From: CAVVVS01 sp963751355
GTDB taxonomy: Bacteria > Bacteroidota > Ignavibacteria > Ignavibacteriales > Ignavibacteriaceae
Direction: 5' to 3'
Length of the DNA stretch: 64,000 nucleotides
Assembly: GCA_963751355.1 (NCBI GenBank)
Contig: CAVVVS010000121.1
Location: forward strand, 12,070 to 76,069
Shown here: one piece after another, positions 1-9,560 of the stretch
How the letters are laid out: each line of letters opens with the position of its first letter
Numbering within the stretch: the stretch's first letter is position 1
The notes under the pieces: model-generated
Database searches by the model: none
The model's input: the letters and a program-made list of their open reading frames with translations, nothing else
Told to the model about the DNA's origin: nothing
Translations under genes and position numbers: made by a program

Positions 1-84
1 AAAACAATAAAGCTACCAATTACAAAAATAAAAATTATAAATCACTAAAATTGACTTATGTTAATAAGAAACTGTAGTGTTAGA

Positions 85-1317
85 TTATTCATATCTCAAA
101 GCCTCAATCGGATCGAGATTTGCTGCTTTATATGCAGGATACGTTCCGAAAACAACTCCGACAATTATACATAATGATAAGCCGATAATAATCCAATCAA
201 CCGGAATTGCAGCTTGCGCGTTTAGAGCACTGCCTGCAAGATTTCCAATTCCAATCCCAAGAACAATCCCGACAACTCCGCCCATCAGGCATAATGTGAT
301 AGCCTCCATCAGAAATTGAACTAGTATGTTGCTCCTTCTTGCTCCGACTGCTTTTCTAATACCAATTTCGCGGGTTCTTTCCGTAACGGAGACAAGCATA
401 ATGTTCATAATACCTACTCCTGCCGCCAAAAGAGCAATAATTGAAATTACCATAGCGCCTATTCTAACACCTCCAGTAATATCGTTAATTTGGGACATGA
501 GAGATTCATTGCTTAATATCTCAAAATCATTATCTTCACCGGGGGGAACCTTCCTAATGGTTCGCATATACCCTATTACAGATTCAATAGTGGCATCATA
601 ATCATCTTTGCTGTTTGACATAACCGTAATATCTACGCTTCTTGTCCTTCTTCCATACATGTTCTGAAATGTTGTAATAGGCATAATCAAATAACTGTCC
701 TCACTCTGCCCGAAAAAGCTTGGCATTTTTTCCAATACTCCAATTACTTGAAGCGGTCTTCCGCGAACTGTAACTATTTTTCCAACCGGATCTAAATTCG
801 GGAATAACTTTTCGACAACATCCTTCCCAAGAATACACACATCATTTGAGTACTGGATATCTGTTTCCCTGATTTCTCTTCCACTCTCAACTTTTAAGCT
901 GCTTGTTCTCATTACACCTGTCGTAATTCCTGTAACATAAATATTCGGGTTAGTCTGTTCGCGGTTATATTTAACCACTATTCCCCCTGTGCCTTGATCA
1001 GCACCCATATATTTAACATTAGTCATTAATGTTTGTAACTTGTAAAAATCTTCAAGAGTAATATCTTTCCTATTTCTGTATTTAGCCCACGAGCCTGGTC
1101 CACCCGTACGAATTGCCGGATATTTTTGCACTTGAAATGTATTTTTACTTAAAAATGAGATCCCGCTCTCAATGCTGTCCTGAAGCATTGTAATAATGGT
1201 CATTATTACAATGATCGAAAAAATTCCTACAACTATACCTAGAATTGTCAAGAGTGTTCGGAGCAGGTTTGTTTTTAGAGAGTCGAACGATACAAAAAAG
1301 ATTTGTTTTAGTTTCAT
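85..1317 (-). CDS. MacB/FtsX-type ABC transporter permease (copy 1, promoter-distal)
   Basis: Inner-membrane permease of a MacB-like exporter, about 410 residues. The N-terminal membrane helix is followed by a long periplasmic MacB_PCD-like domain and a C-terminal FtsX domain of three helices. The family signature VSVTERTREIGIRKAVGARR is present before the last helices, and the protein ends PIEALRYE. I prefer the ATG at 1317 over an upstream GTG at 1350 because GGGGAA lies about 8 nt before it, and because the protein then lines up with the 410-residue paralogues at 1689-2921 and 3211-4443. It has no ATPase domain, so it must rely on the ATPase encoded at 5724-6443. It is the last gene of the efflux operon, separated from copy 2 by about 370 bp. 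The exported substrate is unknown. Confidence 0.9.
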   Translation of the reverse strand: MKLKQIFFVSFDSLKTNLLRTLLTILGIVVGIFSIIVIMTIITMLQDSIESGISFLSKNTFQVQKYPAIRTGGPGSWAKYRNRKDITLEDFYKLQTLMTNVKYMGADQGTGGIVVKYNREQTNPNIYVTGITTGVMRTSSLKVESGREIRETDIQYSNDVCILGKDVVEKLFPNLDPVGKIVTVRGRPLQVIGVLEKMPSFFGQSEDSYLIMPITTFQNMYGRRTRSVDITVMSNSKDDYDATIESVIGYMRTIRKVPPGEDNDFEILSNESLMSQINDITGGVRIGAMVISIIALLAAGVGIMNIMLVSVTERTREIGIRKAVGARRSNILVQFLMEAITLCLMGGVVGIVLGIGIGNLAGSALNAQAAIPVDWIIIGLSLCIIVGVVFGTYPAYKAANLDPIEALRYE

Positions 1318-1688
1318 GGAAATGTTCCCCAATAAATATTTCAGCTCCACATGTATATAATAATAATTATAATTTTCATTAAAGGAAAGGAATTTTGATT
1401 ATGAGTGCGTAAATCCGATTGAGATTTGAATTGTTTAGTGAATATATTGATTCATCGACGGCTTTTTATAAAAATGAATTGATATGTTTAATCCTAATGT
1501 AAGCCGGACATTTTATGAAGTATAACTTAAAAGGCGAAAAATCATAAATTGACAATAACCTGGGTTTCCATGAAAAAATATTTCCAAAATTAATGGAAAG
1601 CCAGGATAAAGACCGAAACTCCGGAAATTTCTAAAGTGGAAATTACTTTTCCTGATAGCCTAAATTTATTTTTATTTTTTGATACGTC
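1318..1688. other. Intergenic region between permease copies 1 and 2, with an inverted repeat
   Basis: No gene is seen in this 371-bp gap. The one clear structure is an inverted repeat with arms 1559-1571 and 1593-1605, pairing at 12 of 13 positions around a 21-nt loop. No T-run follows it on the minus strand, so it is not a standard intrinsic terminator. Confidence 0.6.
1559..1605. repeat. Inverted repeat (13-nt arms, 12 paired) between permease genes
   Basis: The left arm 1559-1571 and right arm 1593-1605 are reverse complements except for one G/G mismatch (1564 with 1600). In RNA from the minus strand this would form a long hairpin between two co-oriented paralogues. It may stabilise a 3' end or be a relic of a small repeat. 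Its role is not known. Confidence 0.6.
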
Positions 1689-2921
1689 TTATTCATGTCT
1701 TAACGCTTCAATAGGATCCATATTTGCGGCTTTATATGCAGGATATGTTCCAAAAACCACTCCTACAATTACGCAGAGTGATAAACCCAGGATTACCCAA
1801 TCATAAGGTATCGACATTGCGGCATTGAGCATACTCCCCGCAAGGTTACCGATTCCAACTCCAATTACTATACCAATAAAACCGCCAATTAAACATAAAA
1901 CAACTGCTTCGGCAAGGAACTGCAACAGAATGTTTGATCTTCGTGCACCCACAGCTTTCCTAATCCCAATTTCCCTCGTTCTTTCAGTAACCGATACAAG
2001 CATGATGTTCATGATCCCCACACCGGCAGCTAACAAAGCGATTATGGATATCACCATTGCCCCTATTTTTACACCGCTCGTAATATCATTAACTTGTGTT
2101 AACAAAGATTCATTGCTGAAAATTTCGAAATCATTTTCTTCACCGGGATCTACCTTTCTTATAGTACGGAAATAACCTATTGCAGATTCTATAGTAGCTT
2201 GATAATCTTCCTTACTTTCGGACATGACAGTTATATTAACACTTCGTGAATATTTTCCATACATTGATTGAAATGTGGTTATGGGAATTACCGCGTAGTT
2301 ATCTCTTGTTTGTCCAAACATTTGCGGCTGTTTTTCCATTATTCCGATTACCTTAAAGGGGTACCTATTGATTCTAATAATTTTCCCGAGAGGATTCATG
2401 TTAGTAAACAATACATCAACTATATCCTGCCCTAACAAGCATACGTCATTTGAATATTGAATATCCAGATTTCTAATATCTCTACCGTATGCAATATTCC
2501 AATCATTTGTCTTCATTGCCCCCGCAGTGATTCCTGCCAAAGAAATATTTGGATTAGTTTCTTCTTTTCCATATTTAACGATTACACCTGATTGCCATTG
2601 TTCTGCTCCTATATATTTCGCACTGGTGAGCATTCCTTTAAGCCTTCGATAATCCTCTAAAGTAAGATCTTTCCTGTTGCGGTATTTTGCCCAGGAACCC
2701 GGACCGCCGGTATGCATTGCAGGCCATTTCTGTATCTGAAATGTATTTTTACCAAGCATTGAGAAACCCTCCTCAATGCTGTTTTGGAGAACAGTGATTA
2801 TTGTCATAATAACAATAATTGAGAAAATACCGACCACAACACCTAGTATCGTCAGAAAAGTTCTTAGCCTGTTTGTTTTTAATGAATTTAATGAAACGAA
2901 AAAGACTTGGCTTAATCTCAT
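1689..2921 (-). CDS. MacB/FtsX-type ABC transporter permease (copy 2)
   Basis: A 410-residue permease with the same plan as its neighbours: N-terminal helix, periplasmic MacB_PCD-like domain with the RNRKDLTLEDY stretch, then an FtsX domain with VSVTERTREIGIRKAVGARR and a C-terminal PIEALRHE. The ATG at 2921 has a GGGAG ribosome site 6 nt upstream. By eye it is very close to copies 1 and 3 along the whole length and clearly more distant from copy 4, which indicates tandem duplication within the operon. It has no nucleotide-binding domain and presumably shares the ATPase at 5724-6443. The gap to copy 3 is about 290 bp and holds only a short 7-bp hairpin at 3027-3044. Confidence 0.9.
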   Translation of the reverse strand: MRLSQVFFVSLNSLKTNRLRTFLTILGVVVGIFSIIVIMTIITVLQNSIEEGFSMLGKNTFQIQKWPAMHTGGPGSWAKYRNRKDLTLEDYRRLKGMLTSAKYIGAEQWQSGVIVKYGKEETNPNISLAGITAGAMKTNDWNIAYGRDIRNLDIQYSNDVCLLGQDIVDVLFTNMNPLGKIIRINRYPFKVIGIMEKQPQMFGQTRDNYAVIPITTFQSMYGKYSRSVNITVMSESKEDYQATIESAIGYFRTIRKVDPGEENDFEIFSNESLLTQVNDITSGVKIGAMVISIIALLAAGVGIMNIMLVSVTERTREIGIRKAVGARRSNILLQFLAEAVVLCLIGGFIGIVIGVGIGNLAGSMLNAAMSIPYDWVILGLSLCVIVGVVFGTYPAYKAANMDPIEALRHE

Positions 2922-3210
2922 GTTGTTACTCCCATGTTATTATGCTGAACAAAAGTTATAAACACAACAGTATTTATAATTGTTGAGCATTTTGTACTTG
3001 AAAAATACAATTTCTTAGTTAGGGTTTTTCTCTCTCCAGAGAAATCCAGCACGGGATTAAGTATAGGGATTTGAATTAATCATTTAAACTAATGAACCGA
3101 TAATTTGAAATTACTGTATTGGAAAGTAATCTTTAGCTTTTTTCTTACCCCTCTAAAATAAAAAAGATTTTATCATTAATACTGGCTAAATAGTTATTGT
3201 AATAAAAGTC

Positions 3211-4443
3211 TTATTCATGTCTTAATGCTTCTATAGGATCAAGATTTGCTGCTTTATATGCCGGGTATGTTCCGAAAATTACACCCACCATAATGCACAG
3301 AGCAAATCCAATAATTACCCAATTAATGGGTATTGCCATTTGGGCATTCAAATAACTCCCGGCTAAATTACCTACACCCACCCCAAGAATTATTCCTATA
3401 AATCCTCCCGTCAAACACAAAATAACAGCTTCTACAAGAAATTGTACGAGGATAGATGATTTTCTTGCGCCAATTGCTTTTCTAACACCAATTTCCCTTG
3501 TTCTTTCTGTTACAGATACAAGCATTATATTCATTATTCCAACACCGGCAGCCAACAATGCAATAATGGAAATTACAAGCGCCCCGATTCGAACTCCGCT
3601 GGTAATATTATTAATTTGCCCCATTATCGATTCATTGCTGTATATATCAAAGTCATTAGGTTGACCGGCATCTACTTTTCTTATAACTCTCATATAACCG
3701 ATTGCAGACTCGATTGTTGCATCATATGTATTCGTGTTACTAGACATTACTGTAATGTCAATACTTCTATGCAGTTTTCCGAAAACACTTTGAAATGTTG
3801 TTATTGGAATAAGGACATTATTATCTCTGCTTCTTCCGAATAATTGAGGCTGTTTTTCCAGCACCCCGATAACTTTTACTGGATAATTATTTATTTTTAT
3901 TATTTGTCCTACCGGATTTATACTAGGGAATAATTTATCTACAATATCCTGACCGATGTCGCAAACATCGTTCGAATATTGTACATCCACGCTTCTAATA
4001 TTTCTACCGTAAGTTGCTACCCAATTGTTCGTTTTCATAGCTTCCGCCGTAATCCCAACTACTGAAATATTCGGATTAGTTTCAGTATTACTATATTTTA
4101 CAACAACACCTCCCCTATCATCCTGGGCACCTACATATTTAGCCTGCTTCAACATACTTTTTAGTCTATAGTAATCGTCCAAAGTTATGTCTTTTCTATT
4201 CCGGTATTTTCGCCATGCTTGATGACCGCCTGTCATAATCGCAGGAAATTTTTGGATTTCGAAAGTATTTTGACCAAGCTGCGAAAATCCGTTCTTAATA
4301 CTTGTTTGCAGCATCGTAATTATAGTCATAATCACTATTACGGAAAAAATACCTACAACTACACCCAACATTGTTAACAAAGTTCTCAATTTATTACTTT
4401 TAACTGACTGAAAAGCAATATTAACGGATTCCTGTATTCTCAT
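3211..4443 (-). CDS. MacB/FtsX-type ABC transporter permease (copy 3)
   Basis: A 410-residue permease of the same subfamily as copies 1 and 2, with the RNRKDITLDDY stretch in the periplasmic domain, the FtsX signature VSVTERTREIGVRKAIGARK and the ending PIEALRHE. Its start codon overlaps the stop of copy 4 (4443), so these two are translationally coupled and form the core of the operon. The overlap suggests that copies 3 and 4 may work as a heterodimer, with copies 1 and 2 as later duplicates. This is inference from spacing only. Confidence 0.9.
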   Translation of the reverse strand: MRIQESVNIAFQSVKSNKLRTLLTMLGVVVGIFSVIVIMTIITMLQTSIKNGFSQLGQNTFEIQKFPAIMTGGHQAWRKYRNRKDITLDDYYRLKSMLKQAKYVGAQDDRGGVVVKYSNTETNPNISVVGITAEAMKTNNWVATYGRNIRSVDVQYSNDVCDIGQDIVDKLFPSINPVGQIIKINNYPVKVIGVLEKQPQLFGRSRDNNVLIPITTFQSVFGKLHRSIDITVMSSNTNTYDATIESAIGYMRVIRKVDAGQPNDFDIYSNESIMGQINNITSGVRIGALVISIIALLAAGVGIMNIMLVSVTERTREIGVRKAIGARKSSILVQFLVEAVILCLTGGFIGIILGVGVGNLAGSYLNAQMAIPINWVIIGFALCIMVGVIFGTYPAYKAANLDPIEALRHE

Positions 4444-5687
4444 TATTCAAACCTCAAAGCTTCAACGGGATCCATCTTAGCAGCCGTATAAGCGGGCGCT
4501 AAGCCTGAAATAACACCGGTTAGTAAAGATACACCAATAGCTATTACAACGGCATTATATTGTATCGATGTAGGAATAAATTGGTTTACTAATAAACTGA
4601 GCAAAATCGCTGCTATTAAGCCGATAATGCCGCCAACCAGGCATATAGCAGATGACTCGAATAAAAACTGAGCTAGAATAGTTCTTCTTTTTGCTCCGAT
4701 AGCTTTACGCAGCCCTATTTCCTTAGTCCTTTCTTTAACGGAAACAAACATAATATTCATAATTCCAATTGCACCCACAAAAAGAGATAACCCGGTGATA
4801 AATAATCCGGCTATCTGTATAACGCCTACTCTTTTATTATAAGCATCAATCAGCGCTTCCTGCTGATTTATTCCAAAATCGTCCTTATCATTATAAGCTA
4901 GTCCTCTAACCTTTCTCATAATTCCTTCCGCTTCCGCTTTGGTATCTGCTACCATTGCAGGGCCTGCAGCACGGACATTTATAGAAATGCTCCTCATTCT
5001 ATGACCTGCAAAATATTTAAATACAGTGCCTAACGGGACATATACTCGTTGATCGGGATTAAAGCTTCCTAAAAGGAAACTGCCTTGTTTATCAAGGACC
5101 CCGATAACTTTAAAATTTATATTTCCTACTTTAACATATTTATCCAATGCATCTTTGTGCGGGAATAAATCTTCAGCTACCTGGTAGCCCAATACACAAA
5201 CCTCACGTGCACTTTTACTTTCAATTTCGGAATAGAATCGACCTTGAGAGAATGTGAAATTCGTTGTTTTCACATAGTCACCGTCCGAACCGTTAACAAA
5301 CACGTTGTCAACCGTTTTTTGTTTATACTTTATTGTTTGTCGAGTATCTAGCGATGGTGCAACAGCTACCGGCGATTTAGCTAACGCTTTGAACTTCCTA
5401 TAATCATCCATTGTTATGTTTCGACGATTTCTCATTTCCCACCAGGGAACATTTGAAAACCAGGTCCACTTATCTATATATAAAACGTCGGAACCCATCG
5501 CGCTGATTCCTTTTTGAAAGGAGTTATCTATCCCCTTAATTGCCGTAGTCATCAGAACGACAACAGTTATACCAATAAATATTCCGAGCATTGTTAAAGC
5601 AGACCTAACTTTGTTTGCTTTAATTGCCCTTAAAGCAATAAACATACTCTCTTTAAATTCAAAAGATAAAAGCGCAAATCTCGACAT
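4443..5687 (-). CDS. MacB/FtsX-type ABC transporter permease (copy 4, divergent)
   Basis: A 414-residue permease with an N-terminal helix after a short cytoplasmic lead, a periplasmic MacB_PCD-like domain (WEMRNRRNITMDDY) and a three-helix FtsX domain with SVKERTKEIGLRKAIGAKRR, ending PVEALRFE. It is the permease closest to the ATPase gene (37 bp downstream of it) and the most divergent of the four. This fits an ancestral two-permease arrangement in which only the partner was later multiplied. Its stop overlaps the start of copy 3. Confidence 0.9.
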   Translation of the reverse strand: MSRFALLSFEFKESMFIALRAIKANKVRSALTMLGIFIGITVVVLMTTAIKGIDNSFQKGISAMGSDVLYIDKWTWFSNVPWWEMRNRRNITMDDYRKFKALAKSPVAVAPSLDTRQTIKYKQKTVDNVFVNGSDGDYVKTTNFTFSQGRFYSEIESKSAREVCVLGYQVAEDLFPHKDALDKYVKVGNINFKVIGVLDKQGSFLLGSFNPDQRVYVPLGTVFKYFAGHRMRSISINVRAAGPAMVADTKAEAEGIMRKVRGLAYNDKDDFGINQQEALIDAYNKRVGVIQIAGLFITGLSLFVGAIGIMNIMFVSVKERTKEIGLRKAIGAKRRTILAQFLFESSAICLVGGIIGLIAAILLSLLVNQFIPTSIQYNAVVIAIGVSLLTGVISGLAPAYTAAKMDPVEALRFE

Positions 5688-5723
5688 AATTTATTCCAAG
5701 CTTTTATAAATTTTAATTATTAT

Positions 5724-6443
5724 TTAATTAACTTCCGCACGAGCTTTCGGAATATACCTATTAACCACCGGCGAATCCGATTCAATTAAACCATCTTTTA
5801 TTCTTAAAACACGAGCAGCATGTTCGGCAATATATTCTTCATGTGTTACAAGAATGATAGTATTACCTTTTTCATATATCACATTAAAGAGCATCATAAT
5901 TTCTTCACCTGTTTTTGAATCAAGATTACCGGTTGGTTCATCAGCTAGAATTATCGAAGGTCTTGTTACTATGGCACGAGCCACGGCAACCCTTTGCCTC
6001 TGACCACCGGAAAGTTCGTTAGGTTTATGATGCATCCTGTCCTTCAAACCAACATCTGATAAAGCCTCTTCGGCTCTTTCCTTGCGTTCGGCTGAAGAAA
6101 CGCCCGCATATATCAGAGGTAATTCAACATTATGAAGAGCATCTGATCTGGATAAAAGATTAAATGTTTGAAACACAAAACCGATTTCTCGATTTCTTAT
6201 TTGTGCAAGTTGATTGTCGGTCATTTGACTTACGCTCTTGGAGTTAAATTCATATTTCCCAGAAGTAGGTGTATCCAAACAACCAAGCATATTCATTAAT
6301 GTTGATTTTCCAGAGCCGGAAGGTCCCATGATTGCCACATATTCATTTTTATCTATTCTTAATGAAACATCTCTCAATGCATGCACTTCTTCAGTACCGA
6401 CCTGATAAATTTTAGCTATGTGTTCGATATTGATAATGTTCAT
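5724..6443 (-). CDS. ABC transporter ATP-binding protein (MacB/LolD type)
   Basis: A stand-alone nucleotide-binding subunit of about 239 residues. It shows Walker A GPSGSGKST, the Q-loop region FVFQTFNLL, signature LSGGQRQRVAVARA, Walker B IILADEPTGNLD and the H-loop VTHEEY. It belongs to the LolD/MacB-type exporter ATPases. It is the only ATPase in the operon and probably powers all four permeases. I chose the ATG at 6443, which has GGA 7 nt upstream; the longer reading would start at a TTG at 6455. It follows the adaptor gene by about 15 nt. Confidence 0.95.
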   Translation of the reverse strand: MNIINIEHIAKIYQVGTEEVHALRDVSLRIDKNEYVAIMGPSGSGKSTLMNMLGCLDTPTSGKYEFNSKSVSQMTDNQLAQIRNREIGFVFQTFNLLSRSDALHNVELPLIYAGVSSAERKERAEEALSDVGLKDRMHHKPNELSGGQRQRVAVARAIVTRPSIILADEPTGNLDSKTGEEIMMLFNVIYEKGNTIILVTHEEYIAEHAARVLRIKDGLIESDSPVVNRYIPKARAEVN

Positions 6444-6457
6444 CTTTAATTCCAATT

Positions 6458-7744
6458 TTATTTTTTATTTAATGCCACAATATTCATTTTTTTCTCTACT
6501 CTTACATTAGATCCGTCCTGCAATTCTCTAGAGATAGCTCTATACGGCCCCGTAACAATTTCTTGGTCGACTTTTAATCCGCTCTTTATTTCAATATAAT
6601 TATCATCACTGATACCTGTTGTGACATCAACACTTTTTACTTTCCCGCTATTTACCACAAAAACTACTTCTCTTAGCTTATTAGAATTATCTTTTTTCTT
6701 GTTCGCTGTCTGAGAATTCTCATCTTCCCCGGTCGTAGGCTTTTTATTAATATCACGTGCGGTAACACTCTGAATGGGTACACTAAGAACATTCTCTCTA
6801 GTTTCGGTTTGAATATTTGCATTACACGACATGCCCGGCCTGTAATCAGGATTAAATTTCACGAATTTTAATTTTACTTCAAAATTAACAACTTGTTCCT
6901 GAGTTCCGGTTGCTGAAGTAATAGCACTGTTTCCGATTTGCGTTACAACAGCTTTGAATACTTTATCTCCGAATGCATCAATCTTAACATTTGCAGTATC
7001 ATTTTGTTTCACTAATACAACATCGTTTTCGTCAACATCTACAACTGCTTCCATACTCTTGAGATCGGAAACAGTCATTAAATTTGTACCCTGGCTAAAT
7101 CCGCTTCCTAAAACACGCTCGCCAAGTTCAACATTTAATTTAGTTACTATTCCGGTCATTGGGGAAGTAATAACGGTTTTACTCAATTGATCCACCTGTT
7201 GGCTAAGTTGAGCTTTGGAGGTCATTACCTGTGCTTCGGCACCTTCGTATGCTGCTTGTGCACTTAAATAACTGCTTTTAGCTGATTCCAATTCAGAATC
7301 ACTTGATAATTTTTTTGCATGCAGTTCACTAATTCTATTAAAATTAGACGTTAATTTATCGAGATCGGCTTTTTTCATTGCTAAATTTGCTTCCGCTGAT
7401 TTTAAATTAGCTTCTGCCTGATCACGCTGGGCAATGTATGCGTCCTGCTTAATTTTTATCAGCAGATCACCTTTCTTTACATTATCTCCTTCCTTTACCG
7501 GTAATTCTACAATTTCGCCGGTTACTTCAGGAGTTATTTGTACTTTGTACTTAGGATCTAAATTTCCCGTACCTGTAACAGTTTGAGTAATGTTTCTTTT
7601 AGAAACTTTTTCTATTTGAACAGGGATGATATCTTCTTTACTACCACCAAGAATAGCAATTAATACTAGTATTATTACTAAACCACCCAATCCTCCGAAA
7701 ATAAATAATTTCTTTTTCGACTTTTTAGGTTTACCATTTGCCAT
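6458..7744 (-). CDS. Periplasmic adaptor subunit (MacA/HlyD family)
   Basis: Membrane-fusion protein of 428 residues that would link the inner-membrane ABC exporter to the TolC-like channel. A Lys-rich N-terminus (residues 1-12) precedes a membrane anchor at about 13-34. The biotinyl-lipoyl-like halves (PEVTGEIVELPVKEGDNVKKGDLL and the later SPMTGIVTKLNVELGERV region) flank an alpha-helical coiled-coil hairpin at about residues 105-185, followed by beta-barrel and membrane-proximal domains. It lies between the TolC-like gene and the ATPase gene in the same direction with short gaps. The start has a GGAG-like site just upstream. Confidence 0.93.
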   Translation of the reverse strand: MANGKPKKSKKKLFIFGGLGGLVIILVLIAILGGSKEDIIPVQIEKVSKRNITQTVTGTGNLDPKYKVQITPEVTGEIVELPVKEGDNVKKGDLLIKIKQDAYIAQRDQAEANLKSAEANLAMKKADLDKLTSNFNRISELHAKKLSSDSELESAKSSYLSAQAAYEGAEAQVMTSKAQLSQQVDQLSKTVITSPMTGIVTKLNVELGERVLGSGFSQGTNLMTVSDLKSMEAVVDVDENDVVLVKQNDTANVKIDAFGDKVFKAVVTQIGNSAITSATGTQEQVVNFEVKLKFVKFNPDYRPGMSCNANIQTETRENVLSVPIQSVTARDINKKPTTGEDENSQTANKKKDNSNKLREVVFVVNSGKVKSVDVTTGISDDNYIEIKSGLKVDQEIVTGPYRAISRELQDGSNVRVEKKMNIVALNKK

Positions 7745-7775
7745 GGAATTATTCTCCTCTTAACTTAATTAAATT

Positions 7776-9131
7776 TTATTCGTATTGTTTATAGTTTAAT
7801 ACTCCGAGATAATATTTCAGTTGTTGGCTAAGCACTATAAAATTATATTCAGTATTAATTAATGTGGTTCTTGCATTCAAATAATTCGAATTTGCAATCA
7901 GTACATCTAATAAAGTACCGGAACCCAAATTATATTTTTCCTGTGCAACCTTTCTATTCTCTGTAGCAGCTTTAATATTTCTTTTGCTTACTTCCAGATT
8001 TTTTTCACTTGCCTGAAGATCCAAATATGTTTTCTGAATACTCTGTGAAACCTGGCGTTTCAAATCATCAAGGTCAACCTTTGCATTTTCAACATTTACT
8101 TTTGCCAGTTCCACCCGGTTTTCTACCGAAAAACCCGAAAAGATTGGAATTCTTAAAGATAAGCTGGCAAAATAAGTTTTTGATTTATTTAAATCTGCCC
8201 ATGAAAACTTATTTCCCCTGAGGTTGTAACTAAAGTTACCGTTTATAGAAGGTAAATTTCCTGCCCAGGCCATTGTAACTCCGTCCTTGGCACTTTCAAC
8301 ACTCAAATTGGCGCTTTGCACATCAAATCTATGCTGCAGTGCCTGATTAACTAATACTGTTAAGTTACTATAATCTTCGGATAATTTTTCCTGGAGAATC
8401 TGATTATCCTTTTCGGTTAAGGTATCGGTATATGTATAATTTCCTAAGACATTCAAACCCAAATAATATAATAAATTGCTTTTGGAAGTTTCTACGCTGT
8501 TTTGTGCCTGAATCAACGCTAATTCTGCGTTACCTTCTTGTACCTGTTGTGAGTATACATCCGCCAAAGTTACCGCACCAAGTTTATTTCTTTCAACAAT
8601 TGTTTCCAGGTTTTTCTTATTCCACTTCACATCTTCTTCTTTTACCTTTAATAATTGTTGTGAATTTACAACAGCGTAATAAAGATTTATTGTTTGGAAC
8701 ACAATAGTTTGTTTTTGACGTTCCAAACCTAACTGCCCAGATTCAAGATTCTCTTTACTCTGGGATAAGTTTGCGAACATGGATAATCCGTCAAATAAAG
8801 TCCATGAAGAATTTACGCTTGCGCCATAATTCCTGCTCTCATTGATAGTCTTTGAAATCGGAATTGTTACACCTTGAAAGTTATAACTTCCACCCTCATC
8901 CTGAACAGATCTCTGCCAGTTCCAACTAGCACCCAAACTCAAATTGGGTAAGAAATTTCCGTAGGCAGATTTAACATTCGACTTTAAAGAATTCATACTG
9001 TTTTCATTCTTTTGAAGTGTGGTGTTCCGCTGCATAGCAATATTTATTGCTTCTTCAAGGGTCAATTTTTTCTGACCAAAGGTTACAAATGTAAAAGTTA
9101 AAATGCATATAACACTTAAGAAGGTACGCAT
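7776..9131 (-). CDS. TolC family outer membrane efflux protein
   Basis: Outer membrane channel of the tripartite pump, 451 residues. It has a signal peptide (MRTFLSVICILTFTFVTFG) and two repeats of long amphipathic helices typical of the OEP family, including the LTLEEAINIAMQRN opening and the KYNLGSGTLLDVLIANSNYLNA stretch near the C-terminus. It is the first gene of the operon tolC-like / adaptor / ATPase / four permeases, all on the minus strand. The promoter should lie in the AT-rich 9132-9560 region. Confidence 0.93.
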   Translation of the reverse strand: MRTFLSVICILTFTFVTFGQKKLTLEEAINIAMQRNTTLQKNENSMNSLKSNVKSAYGNFLPNLSLGASWNWQRSVQDEGGSYNFQGVTIPISKTINESRNYGASVNSSWTLFDGLSMFANLSQSKENLESGQLGLERQKQTIVFQTINLYYAVVNSQQLLKVKEEDVKWNKKNLETIVERNKLGAVTLADVYSQQVQEGNAELALIQAQNSVETSKSNLLYYLGLNVLGNYTYTDTLTEKDNQILQEKLSEDYSNLTVLVNQALQHRFDVQSANLSVESAKDGVTMAWAGNLPSINGNFSYNLRGNKFSWADLNKSKTYFASLSLRIPIFSGFSVENRVELAKVNVENAKVDLDDLKRQVSQSIQKTYLDLQASEKNLEVSKRNIKAATENRKVAQEKYNLGSGTLLDVLIANSNYLNARTTLINTEYNFIVLSQQLKYYLGVLNYKQYE

Positions 9132-9560
9132 TATCTACTCCCGTATATTGATTATAAATTCCTTTGACTATTTGCTATTAGACAAACTCTAATTGTAAAA
9201 AGTTACTTTTCTTTATAATATCTTTTTGTCGTAAGCTATTTGCTTTTTTATTCAAATACCGATACAAAAATATATAAATTAGTACCCGCTTTATTTATTA
9301 CTTTATGAACGGTCGAATAATTATATGTACGGTAAATAATTAGTATAAATATTGTGGATTCCCCAAACTAGAATTGTTTATTTCTATTAAAATATAAAAA
9401 ATTAAAATTTTTACAACTAGTTATAAACATGTTATTTAGCAAATTTATTTACAAAAATGATTTTTCCCCGTTTAAAAATATCCTAAAGATTTGTCATTTT
9501 GAGAGATAATTACGTCTTTTTAAAGAAGTGTAATTTTCAAGGATTCGATACGAAAATAAA
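9132..9560. other. AT-rich intergenic region upstream of the efflux operon
   Basis: This 429-bp stretch separates the CCA-enzyme gene (ending 9561) from the TolC-like gene (starting 9131). It is strongly AT-rich, holds no convincing ORF and must contain the efflux operon promoter. I could not single out promoter boxes. Confidence 0.5.

Noticed and set aside
3027..3044. Short hairpin in the gap between permease copies 2 and 3 as a terminator
   Set aside because: The 7-bp stem is AT-rich and has no T-run on the transcribed (minus) strand.
9491..9515. Possible further copy of the TCATTCTGA-type repeat (TGTCATTTTGAGAGA)
   Set aside because: Only about nine bases match and the flanks do not, so it is within chance for AT-rich DNA.
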